From NCBI GenBank assembly GCA_937942085.1, contig CALDGA010000201.1:1-64000 (forward strand): a DNA stretch of 64,000 nt, in the 5' to 3' direction. Both the position numbers and the translations under genes were made by a program. Positions 1-9,971 of this stretch are shown here, one piece after another. Under the pieces are notes generated by a model. The model did not search any database. It was given only the letters and a program-made list of their open reading frames with translations, and was not told the DNA's origin. How positions within the stretch are numbered: position 1 is the stretch's first letter; every line of letters starts with the position of its first letter. The DNA comes from an uncultured Flavobacteriales bacterium. GTDB lineage: Bacteria; Bacteroidota; Bacteroidia; Flavobacteriales; Schleiferiaceae.

Positions 1-599
1 AGAGGTTTGGTACGAGCCGTCATTATGCCGCGCATGTTCGGGATACGGAGGTCTTTTTCTTCAACCAATCCTTTTTTACCGCCCACGACCATCGGAAGTG
101 AACAGCTGTACGAGGCATGTCCGCCGTCGATTTCTGCCTTAGCGGTAGCCGAACCGCCATTGATATCTAAACCTACACAAGCATTGACAAATGGAAAATC
201 GAGGAATGCAGCGGTCATGGCAGGAACTTGTTGTCCGTTGTAGTCGATGCTTTCCTGTCCACAAATGATCAAATCATACGCGTTTGCCTGTATGTGGTTC
301 TTGATGGACTTTGCAACTGTGATAGCGTCCGTAGGGGTGGCGTTAATGCGTACGGCTTGATCGGCTCCAATGGCCAATGCTTTGCGCAGAGTAGGTTCTG
401 TTTCTGGTCCGCCCACGTTTAGCACGGTGATGGTCGCGCCTTGGGCTTCTTTAATATGCAGGGCTTTGGTCAATCCAAATTCGTCGTAGGGGTTAATGAC
501 GAATTGGACACCTGCAGGATCCAATGCCGAACCGTCCGCAGTGAAGTTAATCTTCGCTGTAGTGTCCGGTACATGGCTGATGCAAACAAGTATATTCAC
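1..599 (-). CDS. etfB: Electron transfer flavoprotein beta subunit (3' truncated by window)
   Basis: Small subunit of the soluble heterodimeric electron-transfer flavoprotein, which passes electrons from acyl-CoA and related dehydrogenases to ETF:quinone oxidoreductase. The reverse-strand reading from base 599 gives ILVCISHVPDTTAKI, then NPYDEFGLTKALHIK, ICGQESIDYNGQQVPA and AEIDGGHASYSCSLPMVVGG, all strongly characteristic of Bacteroidota EtfB. About 199 of the roughly 245 expected residues are present; the C-terminus lies beyond base 1. The start is GTG at 597-599: an in-frame TAG lies 24 bases upstream of it (621-623) and no ATG lies between. It is divergent from pdhB. EtfA is expected just outside the window. 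Confidence 0.93.
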   Translation of the reverse strand, partial: MNILVCISHVPDTTAKINFTADGSALDPAGVQFVINPYDEFGLTKALHIKEAQGATITVLNVGGPETEPTLRKALAIGADQAVRINATPTDAITVAKSIKNHIQANAYDLIICGQESIDYNGQQVPAMTAAFLDFPFVNACVGLDINGGSATAKAEIDGGHASYSCSLPMVVGGKKGLVEEKDLRIPNMRGIMTARTKP

Positions 600-726
600 G
601 TGATAGCTGTTTTTCTGCCCCTAAAATTACTATGCATGCATAATAAATCCAAAGGAAAAAAGTAGGAATTGTTGAGTTTTATCCCTCCTATACCACTTTG
701 TGGTAGTCTACCTCCGCAATGCATAC

Positions 727-734
727 TATATTTG
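727..734 (+). promoter_or_regulatory. Bacteroidota -7 promoter element for pdhB
   Basis: TATATTTG matches TAnnTTTG exactly, 23 bases before the pdhB ATG at 757. A TTG lies at 698-700, but its 26-base spacing is longer than usual, so only the -7 element is claimed. The predicted leader is under 20 bases and has no Shine-Dalgarno site. Confidence 0.5.
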
Positions 735-756
735 CCGCTCGACACATCTATTGACT

Positions 757-1737
757 ATGAAGACAATCCAGTTTAGAGAGGCCGTATGTGAGGCCATGAG
801 CGAGGAAATGCGCCGCGACGAGAGCATCTATTTGATGGGTGAAGAAGTTGCGGAGTACAACGGAGCCTACAAGGCGTCGAAGGGCATGTTGGACGAATTT
901 GGTCCAAAGCGCGTCCTTGATACGCCTATTGCAGAGCTTGGTTTTGCCGGTATTTCTGTGGGTGCAGCCATGAACGGTTTGCGTCCTATCGTGGAATTCA
1001 TGACATTCAACTTCTCGATGGTGGCCATCGACCAGATCATTAATAACGCTGCTAAAATGAAGCAGATGTCAGGTGGTCAGATCAACGTGCCTATCGTATT
1101 CCGTGGACCTACGGCTTCTGCCGGTCAGTTGGCAGCGACACACTCTCAAGCCTTTGAGAGCTGGTACGCAAACTGTCCAGGTTTGAAGGTAATTGTTCCT
1201 TCTAATCCTTACGATTGTAAAGGGCTGTTGAAGAGCGCTATTCGCGACAACGATCCCGTGATCTTCATGGAAAGCGAGCAGATGTACGGCGACAAAGGTG
1301 AGGTACCAGAAGGCGAATACCTATTGCCTATTGGTGTAGCCGATATCAAGCGCAAGGGTACTGATGTAACAATCGTGTCGTTCGGTAAAATTATTAAAGT
1401 GGCGTACGAAGCAGCAGATTTGTTGGCTGCGGAAGGCATTTCTTGTGAGATTATTGATTTGCGTACGGTTCGTCCAATTGATTACGCAACCGTGATCGAA
1501 AGCGTGAAGAAAACCAACCGCTTGGTATGTTTGGAGGAAGCGTGGCCGTTGGGCTCTATTGCGACTGAAATCGCGTACAAAGTACAATCTGAAGCCTTCG
1601 ATTACCTAGATGCTCCTGTGAAGCGCATCACCACTACCGATACTCCAGCGCCCTATTCACCAACCCTTCTCGAGGCATTCTTGCCACAGGTAGGACAGGT
1701 GATTGACGCAGTGAAATCGGTCATGTATGTTAAATAA
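757..1737 (+). CDS. pdhB: Pyruvate (2-oxoacid) dehydrogenase E1 component, beta subunit
   Basis: Beta subunit of the alpha2-beta2 thiamine-diphosphate E1 enzyme that decarboxylates pyruvate and transfers the acetyl group to lipoyl-E2. The 326 residues contain the transketolase pyrimidine-binding domain (about 4-180; MGEEVAEYNGAYKASKGM, DTPIAELGFAGISVGAA, FRGPTASAGQLAATHSQ) and a transketolase C-terminal domain (about 200-320; SFGKIIKVAYEAA, DLRTVRPID, LEEAWPLGSIATEI). The start is ATG 757 because homologues begin MKTIQFREA; the reading frame is open upstream from 700, but that part precedes the promoter element. The alpha subunit and E2 are not adjacent. A branched-chain 2-oxoacid substrate cannot be fully excluded from sequence. 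Confidence 0.93.
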   Translation: MKTIQFREAVCEAMSEEMRRDESIYLMGEEVAEYNGAYKASKGMLDEFGPKRVLDTPIAELGFAGISVGAAMNGLRPIVEFMTFNFSMVAIDQIINNAAKMKQMSGGQINVPIVFRGPTASAGQLAATHSQAFESWYANCPGLKVIVPSNPYDCKGLLKSAIRDNDPVIFMESEQMYGDKGEVPEGEYLLPIGVADIKRKGTDVTIVSFGKIIKVAYEAADLLAAEGISCEIIDLRTVRPIDYATVIESVKKTNRLVCLEEAWPLGSIATEIAYKVQSEAFDYLDAPVKRITTTDTPAPYSPTLLEAFLPQVGQVIDAVKSVMYVK

Positions 1738-1759
1738 CCTAGAGCTTTTTCGACCTAGG

Positions 1760-1789
1760 TTGAGATAAAGACTCTAACGCTTATATTTG
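1760..1789 (+). promoter_or_regulatory. Promoter of the membrane pyrophosphatase gene
   Basis: TTG at 1760-1762, a 19-base spacer, then TATATTTG at 1782-1789: a good match to the Bacteroidota TTG/TAnnTTTG promoter. Transcription should begin near 1793, about 50 bases before the ATG at 1846. Confidence 0.6.
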
Positions 1790-1790
1790 C

Positions 1791-1818
1791 AGCCCTCTTT
1801 GTAAACGCAAAGAGGGCT
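1791..1818 (+). promoter_or_regulatory. Perfect 11-bp inverted repeat at the predicted 5' end of the hppA mRNA
   Basis: AGCCCTCTTTG (1791-1801) and CAAAGAGGGCT (1808-1818) are perfect complements separated by six bases. The repeat begins immediately after the -7 element, so the transcript would carry a 5'-terminal stem-loop; as DNA it could also be an operator. It is not followed by a T-run, so a terminator of pdhB is less likely. Confidence 0.6.
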
Positions 1819-1845
1819 GATTATTTGAAATCAAACCATAGTATA

Positions 1846-4362
1846 ATGGAAAACTTGCTTTATGTAGTCCCAATTCTTGGGCTTGTCGGTCTTGCTTACA
1901 TGTTCGTTCTACGTTCATGGGTTATTAAACAAGACACTGGAACCGAAAAGATGTCAAAATTGGCTTCTTACGTTAAAGAAGGAGCAATGGCATTCTTGAA
2001 TGCTGAGTACCGCATCCTTGCCGTATTCGTAGTTATTGCTGGCATTCTTTTAGGAATTATTTCTTCTGTTGTTGAAACCACTCACTGGTTCATCGTAGTA
2101 GCCTTCGTTATAGGTGCAGTATTCTCTGCTGTTGCTGGTAATATTGGTATGCGTATCGCTACTGATGCGAACGTTCGTACTACGCAAGCGGCCCGTACTT
2201 CTTTGCCAGAGGCGTTGAAGGTTTCGTTCCGTGGAGGTACAGTAATGGGACTAGGTGTTGCCGGTCTTGCTGTATTTGGTCTTAGTGCATTGTTCGCTTT
2301 GCTCGTAGGCTGGTTCATGACTGAAGGCGGTAACTTCTACAACGACATGACTGTTGTTTTGGAAGCCCTAGCCGGTTTCTCTCTAGGTGCTGAATCTATC
2401 GCGTTGTTTGCGCGTGTAGGTGGTGGTATCTACACAAAAGCTGCCGACGTAGGTGCTGACCTTGTAGGTAAGGTTGAAGCAGGTATTCCGGAAGATGATC
2501 CACGTAACCCTGCGACTATTGCAGATAACGTAGGTGATAACGTAGGTGATGTTGCAGGTATGGGTGCCGATTTGTTCGGTTCGTACGTAGCCACAGTATT
2601 GGCTTCTATGGTATTGGGTAATTACGTCATCAACGAGCACCTTCAATCTACAGGTGAGGCGTTGGGTATGGGTCCAATTCTTCTTCCACTCATGATTGCA
2701 GGTGTAGGTATCCTATTCTCAATCATCGGTACTTTCCTTATCCGTGTGAACAGCAATGATGCGAAAGAGCCAGAGGTTCAGCGTGCATTGAACATGGGTA
2801 ACTGGACGTCTATCGTATTGACTGCGATCGGTTCATATGTATTGATCAACATGATGCTTCCTGCAGCCATGGACATGAACTTCTTCGGTGAAGGAGTGAA
2901 GACAGTTACAAGCGGTGATGTATTCGGCGCTGTAGTTGTTGGTTTGGTAGTAGGTGCATTGATCTCTTACTTCACAGAATACTACACTGGTTTGGGTAAA
3001 AAGCCAGTGCTTGATATCGTACAAAAATCATCTACAGGTGCTGCAACCAACATTATCGCTGGTTTGGGTACAGGTATGATTTCGACTTTCGCTCCAATCC
3101 TTTTGTTCGCTGGCGCTATTTGGGCTGCTTATGCATTCGCAGGATTCTATGGTGTGGCGATCGCAGCTTCTGCGATGATGGCAACTACTGCCATGCAGTT
3201 AGCAATCGATGCCTTCGGTCCTATCGCGGATAACGCGGGTGGTATCGCTGAGATGAGCGAACTTCCAGACGAAGTACGTGAGCGTACAGATATTCTAGAT
3301 TCAGTAGGTAATACTACTGCAGCGATCGGTAAAGGTTTCGCTATTGCTTCTGCAGCACTTACTGCATTGGCATTGTTCGCTGCCTTCGTAACCTTCACAG
3401 GTATTGACGGTATCAACATCTTTAAAGCGCCAGTTCTTGCGATGCTATTCGTAGGGGGTATGGTTCCTGTAGTGTTCTCTGCATTGGCAATGAACTCTGT
3501 AGGTAAAGCTGCGATGGAGATGGTAAAAGAAGTACGTCGTCAGTTCGCTGAGATTCCAGGTATCATGGAGTACAAAGCAGAGCCTGAGTACGACAAGTGT
3601 GTTGAAATCTCTACACAAGCATCTTTGAAAGAAATGATGTTGCCGGGTGCAATGACTATCATCTTCCCACTAGTAATCGGTTTCTTGCCGATGGTATTCG
3701 GTTACTCGGGTCAAGAGGCTGCTGAAATGCTAGGTGGATACATGGCAGGTGTTGCTGTATCAGGTGTTCTTTGGGCCATCTTCCAAAACAACGCTGGTGG
3801 TGCTTGGGACAACGCTAAGAAGTCTTTTGAGGCTGGTGTTATGATCGACGGTGAAATGACCTTCAAAGGTTCAGAAGCACACAAAGCATCTGTTACAGGT
3901 GATACAGTAGGTGATCCATTCAAGGATACTTCAGGTCCATCGATGAACATCTTGATCAAGCTTACTTGTTTGGTAGGTCTTGTTATTGCACCAATTCTTG
4001 GTGGCGGTCACGAGAGCCACGCTGCAGGTGAAGCTACTCAAACAGAAGTTCGTCGCGAGGTAATGCAAATGAAGCTAAAAGACGCTAAAGTCAATGTTAG
4101 CGGTGCTGCATTCGAAGGTGTTGCGATGGCTGATATGAGCATCAGAGTAGAAGATGAAAGAGTAAATGCAACTATGGAAGTTTCTTCTGAAGATGGTGCG
4201 TTCTCTGGCACCTTCACTTCAATGGAAGGCATGTTCGACGGTATGATGTTCCACGCAACGGGGACATTCACTACTGCCGAAGGAGCTGAATTCCACGCTG
4301 ATGCAGATTTCTTCCGCAACGAAGAAGGAGATATTCAAGATTTCCACATGGGCATTCACTAA
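1846..4362 (+). CDS. hppA: Membrane-bound pyrophosphate-energised ion pump with extra C-terminal domain
   Basis: Integral membrane pyrophosphatase coupling PPi hydrolysis to H+ (or Na+) export. The catalytic core is intact: [56 protein letters not shown] and [22 protein letters not shown] carries Ala where K+-independent enzymes have Lys, pointing to the K+-stimulated subfamily. With ATG 1846 the protein has 838 residues, against about 720 for the core. The last ~115 residues, from [20 protein letters not shown], are a soluble acidic, Met- and His-containing tail not explained by the pump fold. Since the C-terminus of these pumps faces away from the cytoplasm, the tail should be periplasmic. 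A TTG in frame at 1825 is less likely as start. The gene is monocistronic, with its own promoter and terminator. Confidence 0.93.
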   Translation: MENLLYVVPILGLVGLAYMFVLRSWVIKQDTGTEKMSKLASYVKEGAMAFLNAEYRILAVFVVIAGILLGIISSVVETTHWFIVVAFVIGAVFSAVAGNIGMRIATDANVRTTQAARTSLPEALKVSFRGGTVMGLGVAGLAVFGLSALFALLVGWFMTEGGNFYNDMTVVLEALAGFSLGAESIALFARVGGGIYTKAADVGADLVGKVEAGIPEDDPRNPATIADNVGDNVGDVAGMGADLFGSYVATVLASMVLGNYVINEHLQSTGEALGMGPILLPLMIAGVGILFSIIGTFLIRVNSNDAKEPEVQRALNMGNWTSIVLTAIGSYVLINMMLPAAMDMNFFGEGVKTVTSGDVFGAVVVGLVVGALISYFTEYYTGLGKKPVLDIVQKSSTGAATNIIAGLGTGMISTFAPILLFAGAIWAAYAFAGFYGVAIAASAMMATTAMQLAIDAFGPIADNAGGIAEMSELPDEVRERTDILDSVGNTTAAIGKGFAIASAALTALALFAAFVTFTGIDGINIFKAPVLAMLFVGGMVPVVFSALAMNSVGKAAMEMVKEVRRQFAEIPGIMEYKAEPEYDKCVEISTQASLKEMMLPGAMTIIFPLVIGFLPMVFGYSGQEAAEMLGGYMAGVAVSGVLWAIFQNNAGGAWDNAKKSFEAGVMIDGEMTFKGSEAHKASVTGDTVGDPFKDTSGPSMNILIKLTCLVGLVIAPILGGGHESHAAGEATQTEVRREVMQMKLKDAKVNVSGAAFEGVAMADMSIRVEDERVNATMEVSSEDGAFSGTFTSMEGMFDGMMFHATGTFTTAEGAEFHADADFFRNEEGDIQDFHMGIH

Positions 4363-4383
4363 GAGGAAAGCCTTTAGCATAGT

Positions 4384-4417
4384 AAAAAACCCGGGCGCGG
4401 AGCGCCCGGGTTTTTTT
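4384..4417 (+). terminator. Intrinsic terminator after hppA (bidirectional)
   Basis: CCCGGGCGC (4390-4398), three-base loop, GCGCCCGGG (4402-4410), flanked by an A-run before and seven T after. It can serve hppA and the convergent M20 peptidase gene. Confidence 0.9.
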
Positions 4418-4470
4418 GTGCCATTTCCTCATCTAGATGGAGCGATCTCGAGCACTAGCAGATGGTGCTA

Positions 4471-5994
4471 TTATTCATGGCTCGCACTTGGAAACTCCCC
4501 TTCGCTCCATAATTGGACCAAGGTCGTATACCAACGTACCATCTTGCGATATTCTTCCAAATCGATGCGTTCGTTCGTGCCGTGAATACCGCCCACTTCG
4601 TCCGGGCTCAGGGTCATGGGCAAAAAGCGATAGGTATTCTTCGACAACCCTTCGAAATTCTTACTGTCGGTGCCGCCAATGGTCAGATAAGGGCTAACCA
4701 GCGCCTCTGGGAAAATCTCTTTCACCGCTTGTCCCAATTTCACGAAATCTTCACTCTCCGTACTCGAAGTATTGGTCGCGGCGCTCCCCATATTTTGGTA
4801 GGGTTCCACGGTTCCTCCATATTTTGCTGCGAGCGCTTGGTAGCGCGCGAGCACATCCTCCTGGGTAGTGCCGGGCAAGATTCGGGTATTACAAACGACT
4901 CGGGCGCTCGCAGGAACCACATTATCCTTGATGCCGGAGGCCATGATCGTGGCTACTGCGGTGTTGTTGGTGAGGGCGCGTCCCGTGTGGCTCTTTTGGT
5001 ACAGGCTCAAAAGCAGAGGCTCGGTCAGGTAGCGGTTGGCAAAAACGGTTTTCAGGGTCCAAGGCATCTCGGGGGCGAGGTGGTCGATGAAGCCGTTGAG
5101 GGGTTGGGAGAATTGGGGATCATATAGTCCTTCGCTGAGGTCGTCGATGAATGCTGCGCTTTGGGTGATGGCCGTTTGGCTATTGGGCATGCTGCTGTGG
5201 CCGCCAGCGACATTGAAGGAAACTTCTACGCTGAGGTATCCTTTTTCTGCGGTGCCGATGAGGGCGACGGGGGTTTGCTTGAGTCCGGGGATGCTGCCGG
5301 TGGAAATGATGCCGCCTTCGTCGAGGATTGCTTCAAAGGCGAGTCCGGTCTGGCGACAATGTTCCGCTACGAGAGCCGCTCCGGCTTGTCCGCCTATTTC
5401 CTCGTCTTGACCTAGGCAGAAATAGAGGTTATGGGCAGGTTGAAAGTGTTGAAACGCGAGGGACTCTAGGGTTTCCATTAGGGCCATAAGGGAACTTTTA
5501 TCGTCGAGGGTGCCGCGTCCATAGACGAAGCCTTTTTCAGCGCCTTCAGAATCACCTGGGGCGCCTTCGAACGCACCGCTGAAGGGCGGGTAATGCCATT
5601 GGTCGAGGCTTTTTTGATCGACTGGAACCACATCTTGATGGGCAATGAAGAGATAGTTTTTGGCTTCGGGGGAAGGACTGGGCCAGTGTAAGAAGTAGGT
5701 GTGGGTGCTAAAGGTGTCGACGGTTAAGGTGGCGAAAAGGTCGGGATAGGAGGCGCGAAGGAATTGGCCAAAGCCATCGAAAGCCGCGGTGTCCAACATT
5801 CGGGGGTCTTGACTAATGGTCTTATAGGTGATGCTTTGTTGCAGTCGTTGGAGGTCGCCGCGAAGGGGAGGAAACTTCAAAGTCCCGGTCGACGGGGTAT
5901 AGCGCCCTTGGACGGAATCAAGGTTGAGTAGGGGCATCAGGCCGCCAAAGAAAAGTAGTGCCGCAAGGAATGTGTATAAAAGGTATTTCTTCAC
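4471..5994 (-). CDS. M20 family metallopeptidase, carboxypeptidase S/PM20D1-like, membrane-anchored
   Basis: Predicted zinc-dependent amidohydrolase/peptidase of 507 residues. An N-terminal hydrophobic segment (about 4-23) suggests a signal anchor with the catalytic part outside the cytoplasm. M20 features in order: FIAHQDVVPVD (first metal ligands), YGRGTLDDKSSLMALMETLE (bridging Asp), CLGQDEEIGGQ (catalytic Glu and ligand), EAILDEGG, and late TIGGTDSKNFE and GIHGTNERI. This pattern and length fit the CPS1/PM20D1 branch, which cleaves or forms N-acylated amino acids or small peptides. The start is GTG at 5992-5994; no in-frame ATG precedes the hydrophobic segment. Substrate unknown. Confidence 0.88.
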   Translation of the reverse strand: MKKYLLYTFLAALLFFGGLMPLLNLDSVQGRYTPSTGTLKFPPLRGDLQRLQQSITYKTISQDPRMLDTAAFDGFGQFLRASYPDLFATLTVDTFSTHTYFLHWPSPSPEAKNYLFIAHQDVVPVDQKSLDQWHYPPFSGAFEGAPGDSEGAEKGFVYGRGTLDDKSSLMALMETLESLAFQHFQPAHNLYFCLGQDEEIGGQAGAALVAEHCRQTGLAFEAILDEGGIISTGSIPGLKQTPVALIGTAEKGYLSVEVSFNVAGGHSSMPNSQTAITQSAAFIDDLSEGLYDPQFSQPLNGFIDHLAPEMPWTLKTVFANRYLTEPLLLSLYQKSHTGRALTNNTAVATIMASGIKDNVVPASARVVCNTRILPGTTQEDVLARYQALAAKYGGTVEPYQNMGSAATNTSSTESEDFVKLGQAVKEIFPEALVSPYLTIGGTDSKNFEGLSKNTYRFLPMTLSPDEVGGIHGTNERIDLEEYRKMVRWYTTLVQLWSEGEFPSASHE

Positions 5995-6021
5995 AGTGGG
6001 GGTGTGCTTCGTGTGGATTTG

Positions 6022-6029
6022 TAACTTTG
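6022..6029 (+). promoter_or_regulatory. -7 promoter element for the 6046 membrane-protein/hflX unit
   Basis: TAACTTTG matches TAnnTTTG, 17 bases before the ATG at 6046. No good -33 TTG at normal spacing was seen. Confidence 0.45.
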
Positions 6030-6045
6030 TGAAAAATACGAATAG

Positions 6046-6483
6046 ATGTACACAGGATTACTACACTTACATCATTGGCTGCCTTTTGTTTACTTATTGT
6101 TGATGTTGGCAGTATTGGTTCAGAACTTTTTGGCCTGGAAATCGGACAATGCGTTTACCGAGAAATTGGCCCGTCAAAATAAAATCGCGCTGATTCTTAC
6201 CCACCTTCAAGTGACCATCGGACTGATCATGTTGTTTGGATTCAACATGGATATGTTCTCGGATATGGGAACCTTGATGGGCGACGGTGCCTTGCGTTTC
6301 AAATACGTAGAACACCCGATGACGATGATTATTGCGGCGGTGTTGATTACCGTTGGTAATGCGAAATCGAAGAGAGGGACTACGGATGCGGAGAAAGCAA
6401 AGCCAGTAGTGGTTTGGTTTGGTATCGGTTTGTTTTTGATCGCTTTGCGATTGCCTTGGGAAGCCTTCTTGCAAGGCGCGTAA
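6046..6483 (+). CDS. Small four-helix membrane protein (cytochrome b-like annotation in Bacteroidota)
   Basis: 145 residues with about four hydrophobic segments (roughly 10-30, 48-66, 88-104 and 122-138). Histidines lie near or in the helices (LLHLHHWLPF, LTHLQVTIG, YVEHPMTMI), so haem binding is conceivable but not demonstrated. Related Bacteroidota proteins are often labelled cytochrome B on weak grounds. It starts 17 bases after a promoter element and is followed nine bases later by hflX, so the two are probably co-transcribed. Function unknown. Confidence 0.72.
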   Translation: MYTGLLHLHHWLPFVYLLLMLAVLVQNFLAWKSDNAFTEKLARQNKIALILTHLQVTIGLIMLFGFNMDMFSDMGTLMGDGALRFKYVEHPMTMIIAAVLITVGNAKSKRGTTDAEKAKPVVVWFGIGLFLIALRLPWEAFLQGA

Positions 6484-6492
6484 ACCTCAGAC

Positions 6493-7686
6493 ATGTTAGA
6501 GCTCAAGAAAAAGGATTCGCTTCAACGTGAGCGTTGTATCCTCATTGGTATTATTAATAAGGACCAAGATGAGGAGAAGTCCATGGAGTATTTGGAGGAA
6601 CTTAGGTTCCTTGCGGATACAGCCGGGGCGGATACGATGCACATCTTCACCCAGAAATTATCTCGTCCCGATACTAGAACCTTCTTGGGTTCTGGGAAAA
6701 TGGAGGAGATCAAAGGGTATGTGGATACAGAGAATATTGACTTGGTCGTATTTGATGACGAGCTTACGCCGTCGCAGCTGAAAAACATTGAGGTCTTGTT
6801 GGAGGTGAAGGTGATGGACCGAACGAATTTGATTCTGGACATCTTTGCCGCCCGTGCGCAAACCAGCTATGCTCGAACGCAAGTAGAATTGGCCCAATAT
6901 CAATACCTACTTCCACGATTGACTCGAATGTGGACACACCTTGAGCGTCAAAAAGGGGGTATTGGGATGCGTGGTCCTGGGGAAACCCAGATTGAAACGG
7001 ATAGACGGATCATCCAGCAAAAGATCTCGTTGCTCAAGAAGAAGCTCGAGAAGATTGATGTGCAGATGACTACCCAGCGCAGCAACAGGGGCAAGCTATG
7101 CCGTGTCGCGCTCGTGGGCTACACGAACGTAGGGAAGAGTACCCTGCTGAACTTATTGTGCAAGACTGATGTATTGGCGGAGAATAAACTCTTTGCCACC
7201 TTGGACACGACCGTGCGTAAAATCAACATCGATAACTTGCCTTTGCTGCTTACGGATACCGTTGGGTTCATTAGGAAGTTGCCGACGCAATTGGTCGAGA
7301 GCTTTAAATCAACCCTAGATGAGGTGCGCGAGGCGGATGTGCTGCTGCATGTGGTGGACATTAGCCACCCGAGCTTCATGGACCACATCGCCAGCGTGAA
7401 CACCATTTTGCAAGAGATTCAGAGCCAAGATAAGCCGACCATCATGGTCTTTAATAAGATTGACGCCTTTACGCATGAGGAGGCAGATGAGTTTGAACTT
7501 GAGCTCACACAACGCAATTATGATCTGGATCATTGGAAGCGCAGTTGGATGAACAAAGTCGGAGAGCGTGCCGTGTTTATCAGCGCTCAAGACCGCAACA
7601 ATATTGACGAATTACGGAGAACCGTGTATCGCGTGGCCTCAGAAATCCATGCGACAAGGTTTCCGTTCAACACCTTTTTGTACTAA
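6493..7686 (+). CDS. hflX: Ribosome-associated GTPase HflX
   Basis: GTPase that splits or rescues stalled 70S ribosomes. The 397 residues show the N-terminal HflX domain (TFLGSGKMEEI, FDDELTPSQLKNIE, DRTNLILDIFAARAQTSYAR), the glycine-rich linker GGIGMRGPGETQIETDRR, a coiled coil (about 175-200), and a G domain with GYTNVGKST (G1), LDTTVRK (switch region), DTVGFIRKLP (G3) and FNKID (G4). Length is typical. It follows the small membrane protein by nine bases and precedes maeB by 11 bases. Confidence 0.96.
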   Translation: MLELKKKDSLQRERCILIGIINKDQDEEKSMEYLEELRFLADTAGADTMHIFTQKLSRPDTRTFLGSGKMEEIKGYVDTENIDLVVFDDELTPSQLKNIEVLLEVKVMDRTNLILDIFAARAQTSYARTQVELAQYQYLLPRLTRMWTHLERQKGGIGMRGPGETQIETDRRIIQQKISLLKKKLEKIDVQMTTQRSNRGKLCRVALVGYTNVGKSTLLNLLCKTDVLAENKLFATLDTTVRKINIDNLPLLLTDTVGFIRKLPTQLVESFKSTLDEVREADVLLHVVDISHPSFMDHIASVNTILQEIQSQDKPTIMVFNKIDAFTHEEADEFELELTQRNYDLDHWKRSWMNKVGERAVFISAQDRNNIDELRRTVYRVASEIHATRFPFNTFLY

Positions 7687-7697
7687 TTTCACTCGTT

Positions 7698-9968
7698 ATG
7701 AGTCAAGGACCTATTAAAAAGAAAGATACACTTCAGTACCACCAAATGCCGAAACCCGGTAAGATTGAGGTGGTGCCAACCAAGCCGTCGAACTCGCAAC
7801 GCGACTTGAGTATCGCTTATTCACCAGGGGTTGCAGATCCATGTATGGAAATCGCGGCCAACCCTGAAGATGTCTACAAATACACAGCGAAGGGAAACTT
7901 AGTTGCAGTGATCTCGAACGGAACGGCTGTGCTTGGTCTGGGAGATATCGGTCCTGAGGCTTCAAAGCCGGTGATGGAAGGTAAGGGCGTGTTGTTCAAG
8001 ATCTTCGCGGACATTGATGTGTTCGATTTGGAATTGGACGCAGCAGATCCAGATAAATTCATTGATACGGTGAAGGCTGTGGCCCCGACTTTTGGGGGAA
8101 TCAATCTAGAGGATATTAAAGCGCCCGATTGTTTTTACATCGAGAAGCGTCTCAAGGAAGAATTGGACATTCCTATCATGCACGACGATCAACACGGAAC
8201 TGCCATCATCACGGCAGCAGCCTTGTTGAACGCCTTAGAATTAGCAGAAAAGGACATTACCAAGGTTAAAGTAGTCTTCAACGGCGCGGGGGCATCCGCA
8301 ATCTCGTGTGCCAAATTATACCTCGCCCTCGGCGTACAGACCAAGAACCTTTTCATGTGTGATTCACAGGGATTGATCACTCAATGTCGCGAGTCTCTCA
8401 CCGAGGAAAAGGCCATTTTCGCTCAAGATCATCCTGAATCACAACTCGAAGAACTCCTGAAGAATGCCGACGTATTTGTAGGCTTGTCTAAAGGAGGTAT
8501 CGTAAGCAAGAAAATGGTGGCCAGCATGGCGCCAAACCCTATTGTTTTTGCCTTGGCAAATCCGGATCCGGAGATCAAGTATGAAGATGCGATCAGCGCC
8601 CGTGAGGATATCATTATGGCCACCGGTCGCTCGGACAATCCGAACCAAGTCAATAACGTACTAGGCTTCCCGTTCATTTTCCGTGGGGCCCTAGATGTGC
8701 GCACTTCAAAGATTAACGAGGAGATGAAACTAGCCGCGGTACGTGCCATTGCAGACCTTGCGAAAGAGCCGGTGCCGGAGATTGTAAACTTGGCCTATGC
8801 GGAGAGTAATCTGTCTTTTGGGACCAATTATATTATACCAAAACCCTTCGATCCTCGCCTGATCACCACCGTCGCACCAGCAGTCGCCAAAGCAGCCATG
8901 GACAGCGGTGTGGCCAAAGCGCCTATCAAGGATTGGGATGCCTACGAAAGAGAACTTAGCGACCGTCTAGGGCGCGACGATAAATTCATTCGCCTGCTCA
9001 ACGAAAACGCACGCCGCAAACCTCAGCGCATCGTCTTTACTGAAGGGGATCATTACCGCATTTTGAAGGCGGCCGAAATCCTCATCGCCAACGGTGTCGC
9101 AAAACCTATCCTGCTCGGGTCGATGTCGAAGATGGAATCCATCATTGAGGAATACCAACTTGAGCTTGAAGGTGCCGAATTCATCGATATCATCGCCAAC
9201 TCAGAAGGACGTGAGAAATACGCCAATGATATGTACGCCCTGCGCAAGCGAGGTGGATGGACCTTGGCAGAATGTCGTTCTAAAATCAAATCGCGCGAAT
9301 ACTACGGGAATATGATGCTTCGCGAAGGCGCAGCAGATGCCTTGATCAGCGGTTTGACCGTAAAATATCCAACCGCACTTCGCCCTATCCTTCGAATTAT
9401 TGGAATGGAAGAGGGTATACGTAAGGCGGCAGGGATGTACACCTTGTTGACCAAGCGCGGCCCGATGTTCTTCGCCGATACGACGATCAACTTGGACCCA
9501 ACCGTCGATGATTTGGTACAGATGGTGCTCAATGTTGCCGATACGGTGAAGCGCACCAACATCACTCCGAAAATTGCCCTGTTGAGCTATTCAAACTTTG
9601 GTTCAAGCAATGGTCCGGATGCTCGCAAAATGGCTGAGGTGAGCAAGCGTCTACGTCATGAACACCCTGAGCTCATCGTCGATGGTGAGATGCAGGCCAA
9701 CTTTGCCTTAGATAAAGCATTATTGGAGGAAAGCTTCCCATTCTCGGATTTGGTAGGACATAAGGCCAACGTCTTTATCTTCCCGAACCTTGCTGCCGGA
9801 AACATTGCCTACAAGATGTTGCAGAGTTTTGGTGCTGCCGAGGCCATCGGTCCGTTGTTGATCGGCACGAAGCACAGTGCGCACGTGTTGCAGCTCGGTG
9901 CATCGGTCCGCGAGATTGTGAACATGGCTACCTTGGCAGCGGTGGATGCGCGTACGCGTAAATCCTAA
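7698..9968 (+). CDS. maeB: NADP-dependent malic enzyme with C-terminal phosphotransacetylase-like domain
   Basis: Oxidatively decarboxylates malate to pyruvate, typically with NADP+, supplying NADPH and pyruvate. Malic N domain (about 15-160; [25 protein letters not shown]-like [23 protein letters not shown]), NAD-binding malic M domain (about 165-410; [44 protein letters not shown]) and a phosphate acetyl/butyryltransferase-like C-terminal half (about 430-750; [35 protein letters not shown]). In characterised MaeB proteins the C-terminal domain binds acetyl-CoA as an allosteric inhibitor rather than acting as a transferase. The 756-residue length is typical. It ends three bases from the convergent cyclase gene. 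Confidence 0.96.
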   Translation: MSQGPIKKKDTLQYHQMPKPGKIEVVPTKPSNSQRDLSIAYSPGVADPCMEIAANPEDVYKYTAKGNLVAVISNGTAVLGLGDIGPEASKPVMEGKGVLFKIFADIDVFDLELDAADPDKFIDTVKAVAPTFGGINLEDIKAPDCFYIEKRLKEELDIPIMHDDQHGTAIITAAALLNALELAEKDITKVKVVFNGAGASAISCAKLYLALGVQTKNLFMCDSQGLITQCRESLTEEKAIFAQDHPESQLEELLKNADVFVGLSKGGIVSKKMVASMAPNPIVFALANPDPEIKYEDAISAREDIIMATGRSDNPNQVNNVLGFPFIFRGALDVRTSKINEEMKLAAVRAIADLAKEPVPEIVNLAYAESNLSFGTNYIIPKPFDPRLITTVAPAVAKAAMDSGVAKAPIKDWDAYERELSDRLGRDDKFIRLLNENARRKPQRIVFTEGDHYRILKAAEILIANGVAKPILLGSMSKMESIIEEYQLELEGAEFIDIIANSEGREKYANDMYALRKRGGWTLAECRSKIKSREYYGNMMLREGAADALISGLTVKYPTALRPILRIIGMEEGIRKAAGMYTLLTKRGPMFFADTTINLDPTVDDLVQMVLNVADTVKRTNITPKIALLSYSNFGSSNGPDARKMAEVSKRLRHEHPELIVDGEMQANFALDKALLEESFPFSDLVGHKANVFIFPNLAAGNIAYKMLQSFGAAEAIGPLLIGTKHSAHVLQLGASVREIVNMATLAAVDARTRKS

Positions 9969-9971
9969 TCT

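Noticed and set aside
7-665. Three forward ORFs at the left edge
   Set aside because: They are antisense to etfB, whose reverse-strand reading is clearly conserved but cut by the window edge.
1791-1818. Inverted repeat considered as the pdhB terminator
   Set aside because: No T-run follows, and it lies downstream of the hppA promoter element.
4513-5127. Forward 204-codon ORF
   Set aside because: Antisense to the M20 peptidase gene, with no recognisable protein features.
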